A DNA stretch of 64,000 nucleotides, taken from assembly GCF_020075495.1 (NCBI RefSeq), contig NZ_JABYQT010000001.1, positions 372,001 through 436,000 of the forward strand, in the 5' to 3' direction. A program made the position numbers and the translations under genes. Below are positions 27,026-36,405 of the stretch, piece by piece. Numbering within the stretch: position 1 is the first letter of the stretch; each line of letters opens with the position of its first letter. The notes under the pieces were generated by a model that was not told where the DNA came from, did no database searches, and saw only the letters and a list, made by a program, of their open reading frames with translations. The DNA comes from Vreelandella aquamarina. Lineage in GTDB: Bacteria; Pseudomonadota; Gammaproteobacteria; Pseudomonadales; Halomonadaceae.

Positions 27026-28413
27026 TGCCATACCTGACGTCAGCCGTGCTGGGCGCGGCACTTTGCTGTTTTGCTTTTCTGGGCCTGAGTGCCCGCGGGC
27101 GAACCGGGTCGCTGGATGATTACGTGACCGCGCGCAACTCGCAAACCGGCACCTCGCTTGGACTCTCGTTCGTTGCATCCGGCATGGGGGCGTGGATCCT
27201 GTTTGCTCCGCCCGAAATTGGTGCCTTCATAGGCCCCGTGGCGCTTGCCGGTTACGCGTTGGGCTCTGCGCTGCCGCTGGTGGTGCTGGGGCTTTACGGG
27301 CCGGTGATTCGCCGGGCGCTGCCCGACGGGCGCAGCATCGCTGAATTTGCCGAGGCCTGTTACGGGCGTGGCGTACGCCACTGGGTAACGCTGGTATCGG
27401 TGGCCTATATGGCGTGCTTTCTGGCCGCCGAGCTGACCGCCATTGGTGCGATTACCGCGCTGCTTTCCGACGTGCCGCCTGGCTGGGTAATCATCGGTGT
27501 GACCTTGACCACGCTGCTTTACACGGTACGCGGTGGCCTTCGAGCAAGCCTTGCCACCGACCGCTGGCAGGCGTGGCTCCTGCTTGCACTTCTAGTGGCC
27601 GTGGTGGGCGTTACACTCAGGCATCTCCCTGCGCTGCCCGAGCCGTCGGCGCTACCATCGGTTTCTGCCTTCAGTGCGTCAAGCGTGGCGCTTACCCTGA
27701 TCATTGCCGTTACCGCGGCCAACCTGTTTCATCAGGGATACTGGCAGCGGGTATGGGCGGCGCAGGATGATCGAAGTCTGGGGCACGGTGCCTGGCTGGG
27801 TGGTGTGGTCACCGTGATCATCATCATGCTGATTGGCAGTCTGGGCATGCTGGCAGCCGCCAGCGGCGTGGGCCTGGGCGAGCCGCCCATGCCGTTTTTT
27901 GCCCTGTTGAGCATTGCACCTGCCTGGATAGGCATCGCGGCCTTGGTGCTTGCCGTCACGCTGGTAGCCTCGAGTGTGGATACACTGCAAAGCGGTATCG
28001 CGTCTCTGCTCTCCTCACGCCGCGCCGATGCAAAGTGCTCCATTGCCTGGGCACGCTGGATGACCGTAGCGCTGATGGTGCCGGTGGTAGCCGTCGCTTT
28101 GCAGGGGGTATCGGTACTGCGGCTATTTCTGATAGCCGATTTGCTGTGTGCCGCCACTATCGTGCCGGTACTGCTCGGCCTGTGGGCGCGCATGACACCT
28201 CTAGCGGCCGTTGCCGGTGGCCTGGCGGGCCTGGTGGGGGCCATCCTTCCCGGCTGGATTGCTCACGCCAGCCTGCTTGCCGGGGTTGTTGGCGCAAGCT
28301 TTCCTGGTGGCGTTCCCACGTTGGGGCCGTTTCTGGGGGCACTGCTCGCCTCTACGAGTGTCAGTCTCTTGATCGCATTGCTTGGACGGCATGACGCAGT
28401 AAAGACGGTTTAA
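27025..28413 (+). CDS. thiV: SSS-family transporter under TPP riboswitch control (ThiV-like)
   Basis: A 462-residue membrane protein with 12 or 13 segments and the sodium:solute symporter fold; the SSS region GMGAWILFAPPEIGAFIG and YWQRVWAAQDDRSL block are visible. A TPP riboswitch occupies its ribosome-binding site, so it should be made only when thiamin pyrophosphate is low. Comparative genomics earlier named an SSS protein behind THI elements, ThiV, as a candidate uptake system for thiamin or its pyrimidine precursor HMP. By that logic this is a ThiV-like importer. The exact substrate is not visible in the sequence, and thiamin genes are absent from the window. Confidence 0.8.
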   Translation: MPYLTSAVLGAALCCFAFLGLSARGRTGSLDDYVTARNSQTGTSLGLSFVASGMGAWILFAPPEIGAFIGPVALAGYALGSALPLVVLGLYGPVIRRALPDGRSIAEFAEACYGRGVRHWVTLVSVAYMACFLAAELTAIGAITALLSDVPPGWVIIGVTLTTLLYTVRGGLRASLATDRWQAWLLLALLVAVVGVTLRHLPALPEPSALPSVSAFSASSVALTLIIAVTAANLFHQGYWQRVWAAQDDRSLGHGAWLGGVVTVIIIMLIGSLGMLAAASGVGLGEPPMPFFALLSIAPAWIGIAALVLAVTLVASSVDTLQSGIASLLSSRRADAKCSIAWARWMTVALMVPVVAVALQGVSVLRLFLIADLLCAATIVPVLLGLWARMTPLAAVAGGLAGLVGAILPGWIAHASLLAGVVGASFPGGVPTLGPFLGALLASTSVSLLIALLGRHDAVKTV

Positions 28414-28457
28414 CGCTATGATAAATAGAATTAACCGATGCTAGTGTGGAATAGTCA

Positions 28458-29861
28458 ATGAGTTACCCCATACCGCGTGACGAAAAGGCGCGTCTGGCAG
28501 CGCTCTATGAGCTTGCGCTGCTCGACACGCCGAACGAACCGGTATTTGATCGTATCACCCGGCTGGCGGCGAAGCTGCTGGGGGTGCCGGTTGCCACGGT
28601 TTCACTGGTAGATGCCGAGCGCCAGTGGTTCAAGTCGTGCCTGGGGCTCGACGTTCAGCAGATGTCGCGGGAGGTTGCCTTTTGCGCCTACCCCGTTGCC
28701 AGTTCCGAGCCGCTGGTCGTCGAAAATGCCTGCAATGACTGGCGGTTTGCGCAAAACCCGCTGGTTACCCAGCCTCAAGGCATCCGCTTTTATGCGGGCA
28801 TCCCACTGAAAAACTCCCACGGGCTGGTGCTGGGGACGCTGTGTGTTGCGGATACCCGACCCCGTGTGCTCAGCACGGCGGACTTCAAAGCGCTGCTCGA
28901 TCTGGCTGATATCGTTACCGACGAGATCCAGCTTCGCGAGCGGGTAACCTGCGAACAGAAGGAGAAAGAAGCCTCCCAGCGGGCGCTTAGCAAGCTGCAT
29001 CATAGCCTTGAAGCGCAGATCGAACAGCGTACCCACGAATTGAGACTGGTGATCGAAACCGCCTACGATGGCTATGCCAGCCTCGATGCCCAGAACCGCG
29101 TGCTGGACTGGAATCTGGCGGCGTCGACCATGTTTGGCTGGACGCGTGATGAAGCGGTAGGCAAGCCGGTCAGCACGCTGATGCTGCCTGAAGGCGTGCC
29201 GGCGGCGGCCGAGAGCGCGCCGGTCACTACTCAAGCGACTCGCCGCGATGGTGGTGTGCTGCCCGTCGAGATCCGCTGCAAATCACTTGCCTTGCCTAAC
29301 CGTCAGTGGCGCAGCCTGTTTCTGCACGATATCAGTGAGCGCCAGCAGCTGGAGCGTATACGCGATCAGCAAGCCCGCGAAGACGTGTTGACCAAGCTTG
29401 CCAATCGGCGTGCACTCGATGAGCGGCTGCCCGAGGCGATGGCACGTGCGCGACGCCTGCAAAAGTCTCTGGCGGTACTGTTCATGGACCTGGATGGCTT
29501 CAAGAGGGTCAACGACACTTACGGCCATGGCGTAGGCGATGAGTTGCTGCGCGAAGTGGCCAAGCGCCTGAGTGCCTCGGCGCGGGAAACAGATCTCGTG
29601 ACGCGGTGGGCGGGCGACGAGTTCGTTCTGGTCCTGGAAGGTATTGAACCGGTGTCGGTCACGCCGTTGGCGGAAAAGATCATCCGCAACGTCGAGCAGC
29701 CGCTGGTGGTGGGGCAGGCCACGCTTGCCATAAGCACGAGCATTGGCGTTGCCATGTACATGCCCAATGCGCCGGAAACGGCGCAAGAGCTGATCAAGCG
29801 TGCCGACGTTGCCATGTATGAAGCGAAACGCGCAGGCAAGGCTCAGGTACGTGTCATCTAG
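28458..29861 (+). CDS. GAF-PAS-GGDEF diguanylate cyclase
   Basis: A 467-residue cytoplasmic sensor enzyme. The N-terminal GAF domain covers about residues 20-150 and is followed by a short coiled coil. A PAS domain spans about 193-290 (YDGYASLDAQNRVLDWNLAA). The GGDEF domain spans about 300-465, with active-site AGDEF at 385-389 and an allosteric I-site RETD at 376-379, in the canonical five-residue spacing. The A-for-G change at the first position is common in active cyclases. It likely makes c-di-GMP under product feedback. The corA gene follows after a short repeat-containing gap. Confidence 0.9.
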   Translation: MSYPIPRDEKARLAALYELALLDTPNEPVFDRITRLAAKLLGVPVATVSLVDAERQWFKSCLGLDVQQMSREVAFCAYPVASSEPLVVENACNDWRFAQNPLVTQPQGIRFYAGIPLKNSHGLVLGTLCVADTRPRVLSTADFKALLDLADIVTDEIQLRERVTCEQKEKEASQRALSKLHHSLEAQIEQRTHELRLVIETAYDGYASLDAQNRVLDWNLAASTMFGWTRDEAVGKPVSTLMLPEGVPAAAESAPVTTQATRRDGGVLPVEIRCKSLALPNRQWRSLFLHDISERQQLERIRDQQAREDVLTKLANRRALDERLPEAMARARRLQKSLAVLFMDLDGFKRVNDTYGHGVGDELLREVAKRLSASARETDLVTRWAGDEFVLVLEGIEPVSVTPLAEKIIRNVEQPLVVGQATLAISTSIGVAMYMPNAPETAQELIKRADVAMYEAKRAGKAQVRVI

Positions 29862-29868
29862 CCTGCCG

Positions 29869-29903
29869 TTGAATTGCCCACCATTGAATTGCCCACCATT
29901 GAA
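29869..29903 (+). repeat. 15-bp tandem duplication before corA
   Basis: The unit TTGAATTGCCCACCA occurs twice in tandem (29869-29883 and 29884-29898), plus a partial third copy TTGAA. It lies between the GGDEF gene stop and the corA start, 13 bp before ATG 29916. It looks like a recent slippage duplication. Each copy is in frame with corA and has a TTG that could be misread as a start. Confidence 0.85.
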
Positions 29904-29915
29904 ACAGGGACGACC

Positions 29916-30884
29916 ATGATTCGCAGTATCTTGACCACGCCCGAGGGAAGCATCCGTGAGGGCGACGAGCAGCTGTTCGAGCTGTGGCAGGCAGAGCCGG
30001 ATAGCCATATCTGGGTCGATATGCAGGGAGAGTCAGAAGAGCGCATACAGCAGTTGCTCGAGCGCTTCGAGTGCCATCCGATGGCCATCCAGGATGCCCA
30101 GAAGGAGCGCCATCCGCCCAAGATCGAAGAGTTCGACAACCATACGCTGATCATCTATCGCGGCATTTCATCGTTTGATGCCAAGCTCAATTTCGTCCCC
30201 CAGCAGGTATGCTTCTTTATCGGCGAGCGCTTTCTGGTGACCCTGCACGCCGGGGTGGCCATGAGTATCGACCGACTGTTTGGCGAAAACGGTCGGGCAC
30301 TGCTGGCGCATTCGCCCCAGCATGCCGCGTTGAAAGTGATGTACACCTCGGCGGGCTACTATATCGACAGCCTGCTGGAGTTCGAGGAAGAGCTCAGCGA
30401 CCTGGAAGACGAACTTCTGGATAACGGCAACGACGTACTGATGCGCAAGATCACTACCTACCGCTCCCGGCTGGTCAAGATGCGTCGCGTCTTCAACTAT
30501 CACAAGGGTATTACCCAGGAGTTGACGGCCTATGACTACAACCACCTGCCAAGAGAGGACAGCGAAACGCTGCACGCGATCACCGATGTGGCCGAGCGCT
30601 TTGAACGGCTCTATACGCTGACCCAGATGTACTACGACATCTGCGGTGATCTGGTGGATGGCTACATTTCCATCTCTTCGCACCAGTTGAATATCACCAT
30701 GCGGGTGCTGACGGTGATTACCGCCATCTTTGTGCCATTGACCTTCATTGCCGGTATCTACGGCATGAACTTCGAGTACATGCCCGAACTTGGCTTTCGC
30801 TACGGCTACTTCTTCGTGTGGGGCGTGATGATCGGCATTGGGGCCATGCTGATCTGGCTGTTCCGGCGCAAGGGCTGGTTCTAG
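29916..30884 (+). CDS. corA: CorA-family divalent cation transporter
   Basis: A 322-residue 2-TM-GxN transporter. The long cytoplasmic N-terminal domain (about residues 1-250) is alpha/beta then helical. Two C-terminal helices (about 264-283 and 297-316) flank the selectivity motif GMN at 283-285 (GIYGMNFEYMPEL), the classical CorA form that carries Mg2+ and also Co2+/Ni2+. The YGMNF and MPEL combination also occurs in the ZntB-like relatives, but the GMN suits Mg2+. ATG 29916 is used instead of the upstream in-frame TTG inside the tandem repeat. Confidence 0.88.
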   Translation: MIRSILTTPEGSIREGDEQLFELWQAEPDSHIWVDMQGESEERIQQLLERFECHPMAIQDAQKERHPPKIEEFDNHTLIIYRGISSFDAKLNFVPQQVCFFIGERFLVTLHAGVAMSIDRLFGENGRALLAHSPQHAALKVMYTSAGYYIDSLLEFEEELSDLEDELLDNGNDVLMRKITTYRSRLVKMRRVFNYHKGITQELTAYDYNHLPREDSETLHAITDVAERFERLYTLTQMYYDICGDLVDGYISISSHQLNITMRVLTVITAIFVPLTFIAGIYGMNFEYMPELGFRYGYFFVWGVMIGIGAMLIWLFRRKGWF

Positions 30885-30902
30885 CCACAGGCAGGCACCT
30901 GG

Positions 30903-31319
30903 CTAGGACGGGCTGACCTTGCCGCGCAGCGACTTGATCTTTCCCTTGCGGGTCTTGTGATCGACCCGGCGACGCTGGGAGCCCTTGGTCGGTTTCGTCG
31001 GGCGGCGCACCTTCTGCTGGCGGGTGGCGCTGACGATAAGCTCCTTGAGGCGTGTCAGGGCATCTTCTTTATTAAGCTCCAGCGTACGGTAGCTTTGCGC
31101 CTTGATGATCACCACGCCCTCCTTGCTGATGCGCTGGTCGTTGAGCGTCATCAAGCGTTCCTTGTAGAACGCAGGCAGCGTGGAACGCTGAATATCAAAG
31201 CGCAGGTGAACTGCCGAGGCGACCTTGTTGACGTTCTGGCCACCGGCGCCCTGGGCGCGAATCTGGCTGATGTCGATTTCCCAATCGGCCAGGGCTACAT
31301 GGCTGGAAATAGTGAGCAT
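30903..31319 (-). CDS. arfB: Alternative ribosome-rescue factor B (ArfB/YaeJ)
   Basis: A 138-residue peptidyl-tRNA hydrolase of the class I release-factor type. The catalytic GGQ is at residues 26-28 in AQGAGGQNVNK, and the lysine/arginine-rich C-terminal tail (about residues 104-138) is what inserts into the empty mRNA channel of stalled ribosomes. Length and layout match E. coli YaeJ. It releases peptides on non-stop ribosomes as a backup to tmRNA and ArfA. Confidence 0.93.
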   Translation of the reverse strand: MLTISSHVALADWEIDISQIRAQGAGGQNVNKVASAVHLRFDIQRSTLPAFYKERLMTLNDQRISKEGVVIIKAQSYRTLELNKEDALTRLKELIVSATRQQKVRRPTKPTKGSQRRRVDHKTRKGKIKSLRGKVSPS

Positions 31320-31378
31320 CCGGTCCTCGATGTTACGCGTGAGCTACAAGGCTAGCACATGGCAGCTCCCCTGACGCC

Positions 31379-32326
31379 TCAGGTGGTAAGGCTTGTGACC
31401 GGTTCACCGTTGATGAACGCGATCAGGTTGGTGAAGGCATCGCCAAAATAGAGCTCGTAACCATCCTTCTCGACGTAGCCCAGGTGAGGCGTGGCCACGC
31501 AGTTGGGCAGGGTCAGAAGCGGTTCGCCAACGGCCGGCTCCTGCTCGAACACGTCGACCGCCGCCCGGCCGGGGCGGCCCGCCTCAAGGGCACTGAAAAG
31601 CGCCCCCGGCGCCACCAGCGGTGCGCGGCTGGTATTGACCAGAAGCGCCTCGGGTTTCATCAAGGCCAGGTGATCCGCCGTGACGATACCTCGAGTGTCG
31701 TTATTCAAGCGTAGATGCAGGCTGAGCACATCGGCTTGCTGAAACAGATCTTCCTGACTCTGTGCGACGCGCAGGCCGTCTTCGAGCGCGCGCTGTCTTG
31801 TCCCTTCGCGGCCCCATACCAGCACGTCCATTTCAAACGCCTTGCCGTAGCGGGCCACCAGGCGGCCGATTTGGCCGTAGCCGAAAATACCCAGCATTCG
31901 CCCTTTAAGCCCGGTGCCGAGCGTATGCTGCCAGCCACCCGCCTTGAGGTTGGCGACCTCCTGTGGCAGGTGGCGCATCGCCGACAGTATCAGTCCCCAG
32001 GTCAGCTCGGCGGCCGCATAGGGCGAGCCACGGCCGGTCATGACGGTGATGCCCCGACGGCGGCAGGTGTCAAGATCCACATGCGCCGCCCCACCGCCGG
32101 TCTGACTGATTACCTTCAGGTTGGGCAGGCGTTCGAGGAGCTCGGCGGTGATGGGCGTGCGTTCACGAATCAAGACCAGAGCGTCGGCAGGCTCAAGGCG
32201 CGCCACCAGAGCGTCCAGATCGGTCAAGGTATCGTTATAGATCGTCACGTCGTGATCCTTGAGCAGATCAAACGCTGCCAGGTGGCGTACGCAGTCTTGG
32301 TAGTCGTCTGAAATCACGATGTTCAT
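31379..32326 (-). CDS. D-2-hydroxyacid dehydrogenase (phosphoglycerate dehydrogenase-like)
   Basis: A 315-residue NAD-dependent dehydrogenase. The Rossmann loop is FGYGQIGRLVARYG (about residues 146-159). The catalytic set is R in NTSRAPLV, E in DVFEQEP and H in TPHLGY (about residues 281-286). This is the D-isomer-specific 2-hydroxyacid dehydrogenase family; the substrate cannot be fixed from the sequence, and it lacks the ACT domain of SerA. ATG 32326 follows GGAGCGG and is preferred to the upstream in-frame start. Confidence 0.85.
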   Translation of the reverse strand: MNIVISDDYQDCVRHLAAFDLLKDHDVTIYNDTLTDLDALVARLEPADALVLIRERTPITAELLERLPNLKVISQTGGGAAHVDLDTCRRRGITVMTGRGSPYAAAELTWGLILSAMRHLPQEVANLKAGGWQHTLGTGLKGRMLGIFGYGQIGRLVARYGKAFEMDVLVWGREGTRQRALEDGLRVAQSQEDLFQQADVLSLHLRLNNDTRGIVTADHLALMKPEALLVNTSRAPLVAPGALFSALEAGRPGRAAVDVFEQEPAVGEPLLTLPNCVATPHLGYVEKDGYELYFGDAFTNLIAFINGEPVTSLTT

Positions 32327-32685
32327 TGGCCGCTCCGTACAGGCAACATGGGGTGATACGTCATGCGGTAATACTACCTTCTCGCCAGTCAAACAGGGAG
32401 CGCTACATGAGCGGCCATCGTCTGAAGAATTGTCGCTTTACGAGAGCATTTTGTAACGGCCTGTTGCCAATCTGAAACGCTTTTAAGCAAGTAGTAGCTA
32501 ATTTAGATTTTGTCAAAAAAATCGCTTTAGCTGTCCCTCTCCTGTCGATACTATCCTGATGCCCTTCTGTGAGAATGGGCAGTCATTACTTGAACACTTA
32601 ATAAAAAATGCCTTTACAGGCCTCCGCTTTTTTTCAGAAAAGCGGCCACTACCTGCTTGCCTCCAGACACAAGTGAACGCTAATA
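32327..32685. other. Gene-free stretch upstream of the first chemoreceptor
   Basis: About 360 bp, AT-rich around 32470-32620, between divergent genes. It holds a perfect 8-bp hairpin (CCGCTTTT 32624-32631 with AAAAGCGG 32638-32645) in the leader of the chemoreceptor, and short promoter-like AT tracts. I see no convincing coding region. A poor FliA-like box (TTTAGCTG, 10 bp, GTCGATAC at 32526-32551) is not convincing. Confidence 0.5.
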
Positions 32686-34785
32686 ATGAAGAAGACGTTA
32701 AGTATCCGCGCCATGCTCATAAGCCTTTTCCTCATGGCCATGATGGGCGCGATCGCGCTTGCCACTACCGGCTGGTTCACCAATCAGCGGTTGATTGACT
32801 CCCAACGCTACATTACCGGCGATGTGCTTCCCTTGCAGGATGCCAGTCGCCAACTGGTGCTGACCATGGCGGCATTTGGCCAGCGCCATAACGAATTGCT
32901 GGCCGCAGAAAACGAAGCCATGCTCGAGGAGATCACGTCTCAGGAAACGCTCAATCAACGCTTTTTGCAGGCACGAGAGAAGTTGGAAAACGAGGGCGCC
33001 AGCGAGCTGGTAACCCTGGATGAGTACTATAACGCCCTGCTTGATGGCGATGCGGAGCTTGAGATGGTGCGTCAGGTCGAGCTCGGCCTGAAGGCTCAGA
33101 TGGCCGCCCAGCTGCAGGACATGGAAATGTTCGTCAGCAGCGCCATGAGCAGTGCCGAAGAGATTGCCAACGTTTCTGTGCTCAACCAGCAGCGCTATCA
33201 GCGCGAGCAAAGGACGCTCATGGAAGCGTGGCGCGAAGATCAGATGACGACGCTACCCACCACGATACTCGATGGACTGTTTGTCGAGGGGGCCAACATC
33301 GGCCGCTACAGCGCAGACGCACGCACGGCACTGGCCTTGCTGGCAGGGTATGGCCATCAGATGGTACAGGCAGCCAATAGCGGCGCGCTCTCACTGCTGC
33401 GCCAGCAGTTCATCGCTGCACAGTTTGACCAGGTGCGTGATTCGATGGCTGCGATTAACGAAGCGCCCAATTCCGATGTCAATCAGCGTCGTATGGTCAA
33501 TGCCCTGGGAGAAGTGGTCAATGAGCTGGAGAACATACTGATCACGGGGCCCATGTCGGTCTACATGCTGCGCGAACAGCAGCTGGAGTTGAGCGAACAG
33601 GTGCAGACAGCGCTGACCAATGTGGCGAATGCCGCCACACAGATGGAGACTGCGCTGGATGACGTCGAGGCGTATACCACTGCACGAGCGGATAGCGCGG
33701 TCAATCGGGCCGAAAACCTGGCGGCGGCGGGGTTGACCTTGCTGATCGGCGTGACGCTTGGCGTCATAGCGCTGCTGGCGGTGTTTGGCTGGCGTACCCT
33801 GGTGCGCGTACTCGGCCCATTGGTGGCCATGCGTCGCCAGATGGAAGGAATCAGCGGTGCAGCGGGCAAGAACGCCGACCTTTCCATGCGGCTTGCGCTC
33901 CAGCGTGACGATGAAGTAGGACAGACCGCGCAGGCATTCAACCGCATGATGGACACCTTCGAGAGCATGGTGGCCCAGATTCGGGGAAGTGCGGAGGCTA
34001 TCGCCGCCAGCAGCCGGCAAATCGCTGCCGGCAATGAAAACCTCTCCCAGCGTACCGACCAGCAGTCCGCCTCTCTGGCCGAAACCGCTTCGAGCCTCGA
34101 GCAGATTACCTCCACGGTCAAGCAGACGGCCGACTATGCCGACCAGGCAAGGGATGCCAGCAGCAGCGTGGACCAGCGCGCCCGCTCGGCGGGAGACGTG
34201 GTCAAGCGCACCACGGCGGCGATGGGCGATATCCGTGAGGCGAGCGAGAAGATTACCTCCATCATCAAGGCCATTGACGATATTGCCTTCCAGACCAACT
34301 TGCTGGCGCTGAATGCGTCCGTTGAAGCGGCCAGGGCAGGCGAGCAGGGGCGTGGATTTGCGGTGGTTGCCCAGGAGGTGCGCAAGCTCGCCGGGCGCAG
34401 CGCCGAGGAAGCGGCGCAGATTCGCCATCTGGTGGACGACAGCGTGACCAAGGTCAGCGAAGGCGAGCATCTGGTCAACGCCTCCAGCACGCATCTGCAG
34501 GACATCATCGAAAGCCTTGGTGACGTCACGCGCTACGTGACCGAAATTGCCGACGCAACCCAGGAGCAATCGACCGGCATCGAGCAGATCAATCAGGCCA
34601 TCTCCCAGCTCGATCAGGTAACGCACCAGAATGCGCGACTGGTACAGGATGCCTCCAGTGCAAGTCAGGCACTTGATGAGCGGGCTGGCGACATGCACGC
34701 GCTGGTCAGTCGTTTTCGGGTAAGCGATACGCCAGAATCGCCGCCTGCCCGGATACCGCACAAGCCACTGGCCGAATTGGCCTGA
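32686..34785 (+). CDS. Methyl-accepting chemotaxis protein
   Basis: A 699-residue chemoreceptor. It has an N-terminal membrane segment (about residues 7-27), a large periplasmic helical sensor (about 28-340), a second membrane segment (about 346-368), a HAMP domain and an MCP signalling domain. The hairpin tip is near [29 protein letters not shown]. The C-terminus is PLAELA, so it has no CheR/CheB-tethering pentapeptide. The ligand is unknown. It is monocistronic and is ended by a strong stem-loop. Confidence 0.9.
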   Translation: MKKTLSIRAMLISLFLMAMMGAIALATTGWFTNQRLIDSQRYITGDVLPLQDASRQLVLTMAAFGQRHNELLAAENEAMLEEITSQETLNQRFLQAREKLENEGASELVTLDEYYNALLDGDAELEMVRQVELGLKAQMAAQLQDMEMFVSSAMSSAEEIANVSVLNQQRYQREQRTLMEAWREDQMTTLPTTILDGLFVEGANIGRYSADARTALALLAGYGHQMVQAANSGALSLLRQQFIAAQFDQVRDSMAAINEAPNSDVNQRRMVNALGEVVNELENILITGPMSVYMLREQQLELSEQVQTALTNVANAATQMETALDDVEAYTTARADSAVNRAENLAAAGLTLLIGVTLGVIALLAVFGWRTLVRVLGPLVAMRRQMEGISGAAGKNADLSMRLALQRDDEVGQTAQAFNRMMDTFESMVAQIRGSAEAIAASSRQIAAGNENLSQRTDQQSASLAETASSLEQITSTVKQTADYADQARDASSSVDQRARSAGDVVKRTTAAMGDIREASEKITSIIKAIDDIAFQTNLLALNASVEAARAGEQGRGFAVVAQEVRKLAGRSAEEAAQIRHLVDDSVTKVSEGEHLVNASSTHLQDIIESLGDVTRYVTEIADATQEQSTGIEQINQAISQLDQVTHQNARLVQDASSASQALDERAGDMHALVSRFRVSDTPESPPARIPHKPLAELA

Positions 34786-34802
34786 CCTTCGCCCGATGGC
34801 CA

Positions 34803-34845
34803 AAGACAGCGAACGCGCCCAAGGCGCGTTCGCTGTCTTGCGTTT
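34803..34845 (+). terminator. Terminator after the first chemoreceptor
   Basis: A perfect 17-bp stem (34803-34819 with 34823-34839) closes a CAA loop. The T-run is weak (GCGTTT), but the stem is very stable. Confidence 0.78.
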
Positions 34846-34920
34846 CAGGGGTTGATTTATGCCTGCGGCGCCTTCACACATCAACAAGCCACCGAACTCA
34901 GGCATCCACAAGGAGGCAAG

Positions 34921-35550
34921 ATGACCACACTAGTGATCGGCGCCAATGGGCAGATCGGCAAGCAGTTCTGCGAACAGGCGCACGAGCAAGGGCTTGCCAT
35001 CAAGGCGATGGTGCGCAGGCAAGAGCAGGCCGGCTGGTTCAAGGAGCGCGGTATCGATGTAGTGATCGGTGATCTCGAAGGCGAGATGGAACATGCGTTC
35101 GAGGGCTGCGACGAGGTGGTCTTTACGGCCGGGTCGGGGCCGCATACCGGACCCGACAAGACCCTGCTGATCGATCTTTATGGGGCCATCCGTACCGCCG
35201 ACATTGCCAAGGCGAAAGGGCTTGCGCGCTATATCATGGTCAGCGCTATCCGCGCCGAGCAACCTCTGGAGGCACCGGAGAAGATGCGTCCTTACATGGC
35301 CGCCAAGTTCGCCGCCGACCGCCATCTGGAAAGTGCCGGTATCCCCTATGTGATTCTCAAGCCTGGCCCCTTGACCAACGAGGCGCCGACCCACGGCTTT
35401 GTCGATTCCATGGAGGACTCAAGCAGCCAGTCCATCACCCGGGCTGATGTGGCTTACGCGCTGGTTCATGTGGCGAAGACGCCCGATCTGAAAAATCGCT
35501 CGGTGACGCTCCTCAACGGCGACCGGCCCATCGACACGCTCTTGCGCTAG
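34921..35550 (+). CDS. Atypical SDR/NAD(P)-binding protein (YwnB/YhfK-like)
   Basis: A 209-residue Rossmann protein with VIGANGQIGKQ (residues 4-14) as the dinucleotide loop and no SDR Tyr-x-x-x-Lys pair. That is typical of the NmrA/HSCARG-like subfamily that binds NAD(P) without a dehydrogenase activity. ATG 34921 is preceded by AGGAGGCAAG. The function is unknown; it shares a transcription direction with the phosphoesterase 4 bp downstream, so the two are probably co-transcribed. Confidence 0.8.
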   Translation: MTTLVIGANGQIGKQFCEQAHEQGLAIKAMVRRQEQAGWFKERGIDVVIGDLEGEMEHAFEGCDEVVFTAGSGPHTGPDKTLLIDLYGAIRTADIAKAKGLARYIMVSAIRAEQPLEAPEKMRPYMAAKFAADRHLESAGIPYVILKPGPLTNEAPTHGFVDSMEDSSSQSITRADVAYALVHVAKTPDLKNRSVTLLNGDRPIDTLLR

Positions 35551-35554
35551 GCGC

Positions 35555-36028
35555 ATGAAACTTGATACCCCCGTGGGGGTGATCGCCGACACCCATGGCC
35601 TGCTGCGCGACGAGGCGCTGGCGCTTCTGGAGGGCTGCGGGTTGATCGTGCACCTGGGCGATGTCGGGCATCGCGACGAGGACCACCGTATTCTCGAGCG
35701 TCTCGAAGACATCGCCCCGGTCAGGCGAGTGCGCGGTAATATCGACACCGCCGCCTGGGCGGCGAGCATGCCCGAAACAGACGACCTGGTCGTCAACGGC
35801 TGGCCGCTCCATCTGGTGCACCGTCTGGAAGATGCAAACCCTGCACCCGGTACCCGCGTCATTCTGCACGCCCACTCCCACAAGCCACGCAACGAGTGGC
35901 AGAACGAGCGGCTTCTGTTCAACCCGGGGGCGGCAGGCAAGCGCCGCTTCAAGTTGCCCATTACCCTGGGCAAGCTGTGGTTCGGTGAGGCGGAAATCAA
36001 GCGCGCCATTCTTCACCTGCCCCTATGA
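35555..36028 (+). CDS. Metallophosphoesterase (YfcE/MJ0936-like)
   Basis: A 157-residue calcineurin-like phosphoesterase. The metal-binding motifs are present as ADTHG (residues ~11-15), LGDVG (~32-36), GNID (~57-60) and HAHSHK (~107-112). GNID stands in for the usual GNHD, and HAHSH for GHTH; YfcE-type enzymes also vary at the first. It is 4 bp after the SDR gene. The natural substrate is unknown; it may hydrolyse phosphodiesters. Confidence 0.8.
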   Translation: MKLDTPVGVIADTHGLLRDEALALLEGCGLIVHLGDVGHRDEDHRILERLEDIAPVRRVRGNIDTAAWAASMPETDDLVVNGWPLHLVHRLEDANPAPGTRVILHAHSHKPRNEWQNERLLFNPGAAGKRRFKLPITLGKLWFGEAEIKRAILHLPL

Positions 36029-36060
36029 GTCGGGGCTTCATCATTTTAGAAGAGAGCTTC

Positions 36061-36405
36061 ATGCCTACCGTCGAGTTAGCCCGCGCCATTCACCAACTGT
36101 TGCAACGTGCCCCCGAAAGTCGGCTTCCGATGACCTACCAGCAGGTCGCCCAGGCGCTCGGGCTTGCCCCACCACGGACGATTCAGCGGGTCGCGCAAGC
36201 ACTCGAGCAACTGATGCGCGAAGATGTGGCGGCAAGCCGACCGATGGTGGCCGCGCTGGTCGTCAGCAGGCGCGGCGACGCTATGCCGGCGGCGGGCTTT
36301 TTCGAGTTGGCAGTCGCACTAGGACGCTTCCCGAACGACCCTTCACGCCATAAGAGCGCTTATCAAGCGGAGTATGCGCAGGCGCTGGCGGCACGTAGTG
36401 CCTAA
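36061..36405 (+). CDS. Unrecognised small protein with a winged-helix-like N-terminus
   Basis: A 114-residue protein. The segment LPMTYQQVAQALGLAPPRTIQRVAQALEQLM (about residues 23-54) reads as a helix-turn-helix with a possible winged helix, and the middle part VVAALVVSRRG is hydrophobic. I do not recognise the family. A resemblance to alkyltransferase-like wHTH domains is only superficial. AGAGAGC lies before ATG 36061; a TTG at 36025 would overlap the phosphoesterase end. Its stop overlaps the stop of the DUF3820 gene on the other strand by 4 bp. Confidence 0.6.
   Translation: MPTVELARAIHQLLQRAPESRLPMTYQQVAQALGLAPPRTIQRVAQALEQLMREDVAASRPMVAALVVSRRGDAMPAAGFFELAVALGRFPNDPSRHKSAYQAEYAQALAARSA

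Noticed and set aside
32526..32551. FliA-like promoter (TTTAGCTG, 10 bp, GTCGATAC) before the first chemoreceptor
   Set aside because: Weak at both boxes and spaced 10 bp where 11 is usual, so chance is the better explanation.
33391..34911. Long open frame (about 500 codons) antisense to the first chemoreceptor
   Set aside because: It is a shadow of a GC-rich gene: low-complexity His/Arg/Gly/Gln-rich product, no ribosome-binding site and no family resemblance.
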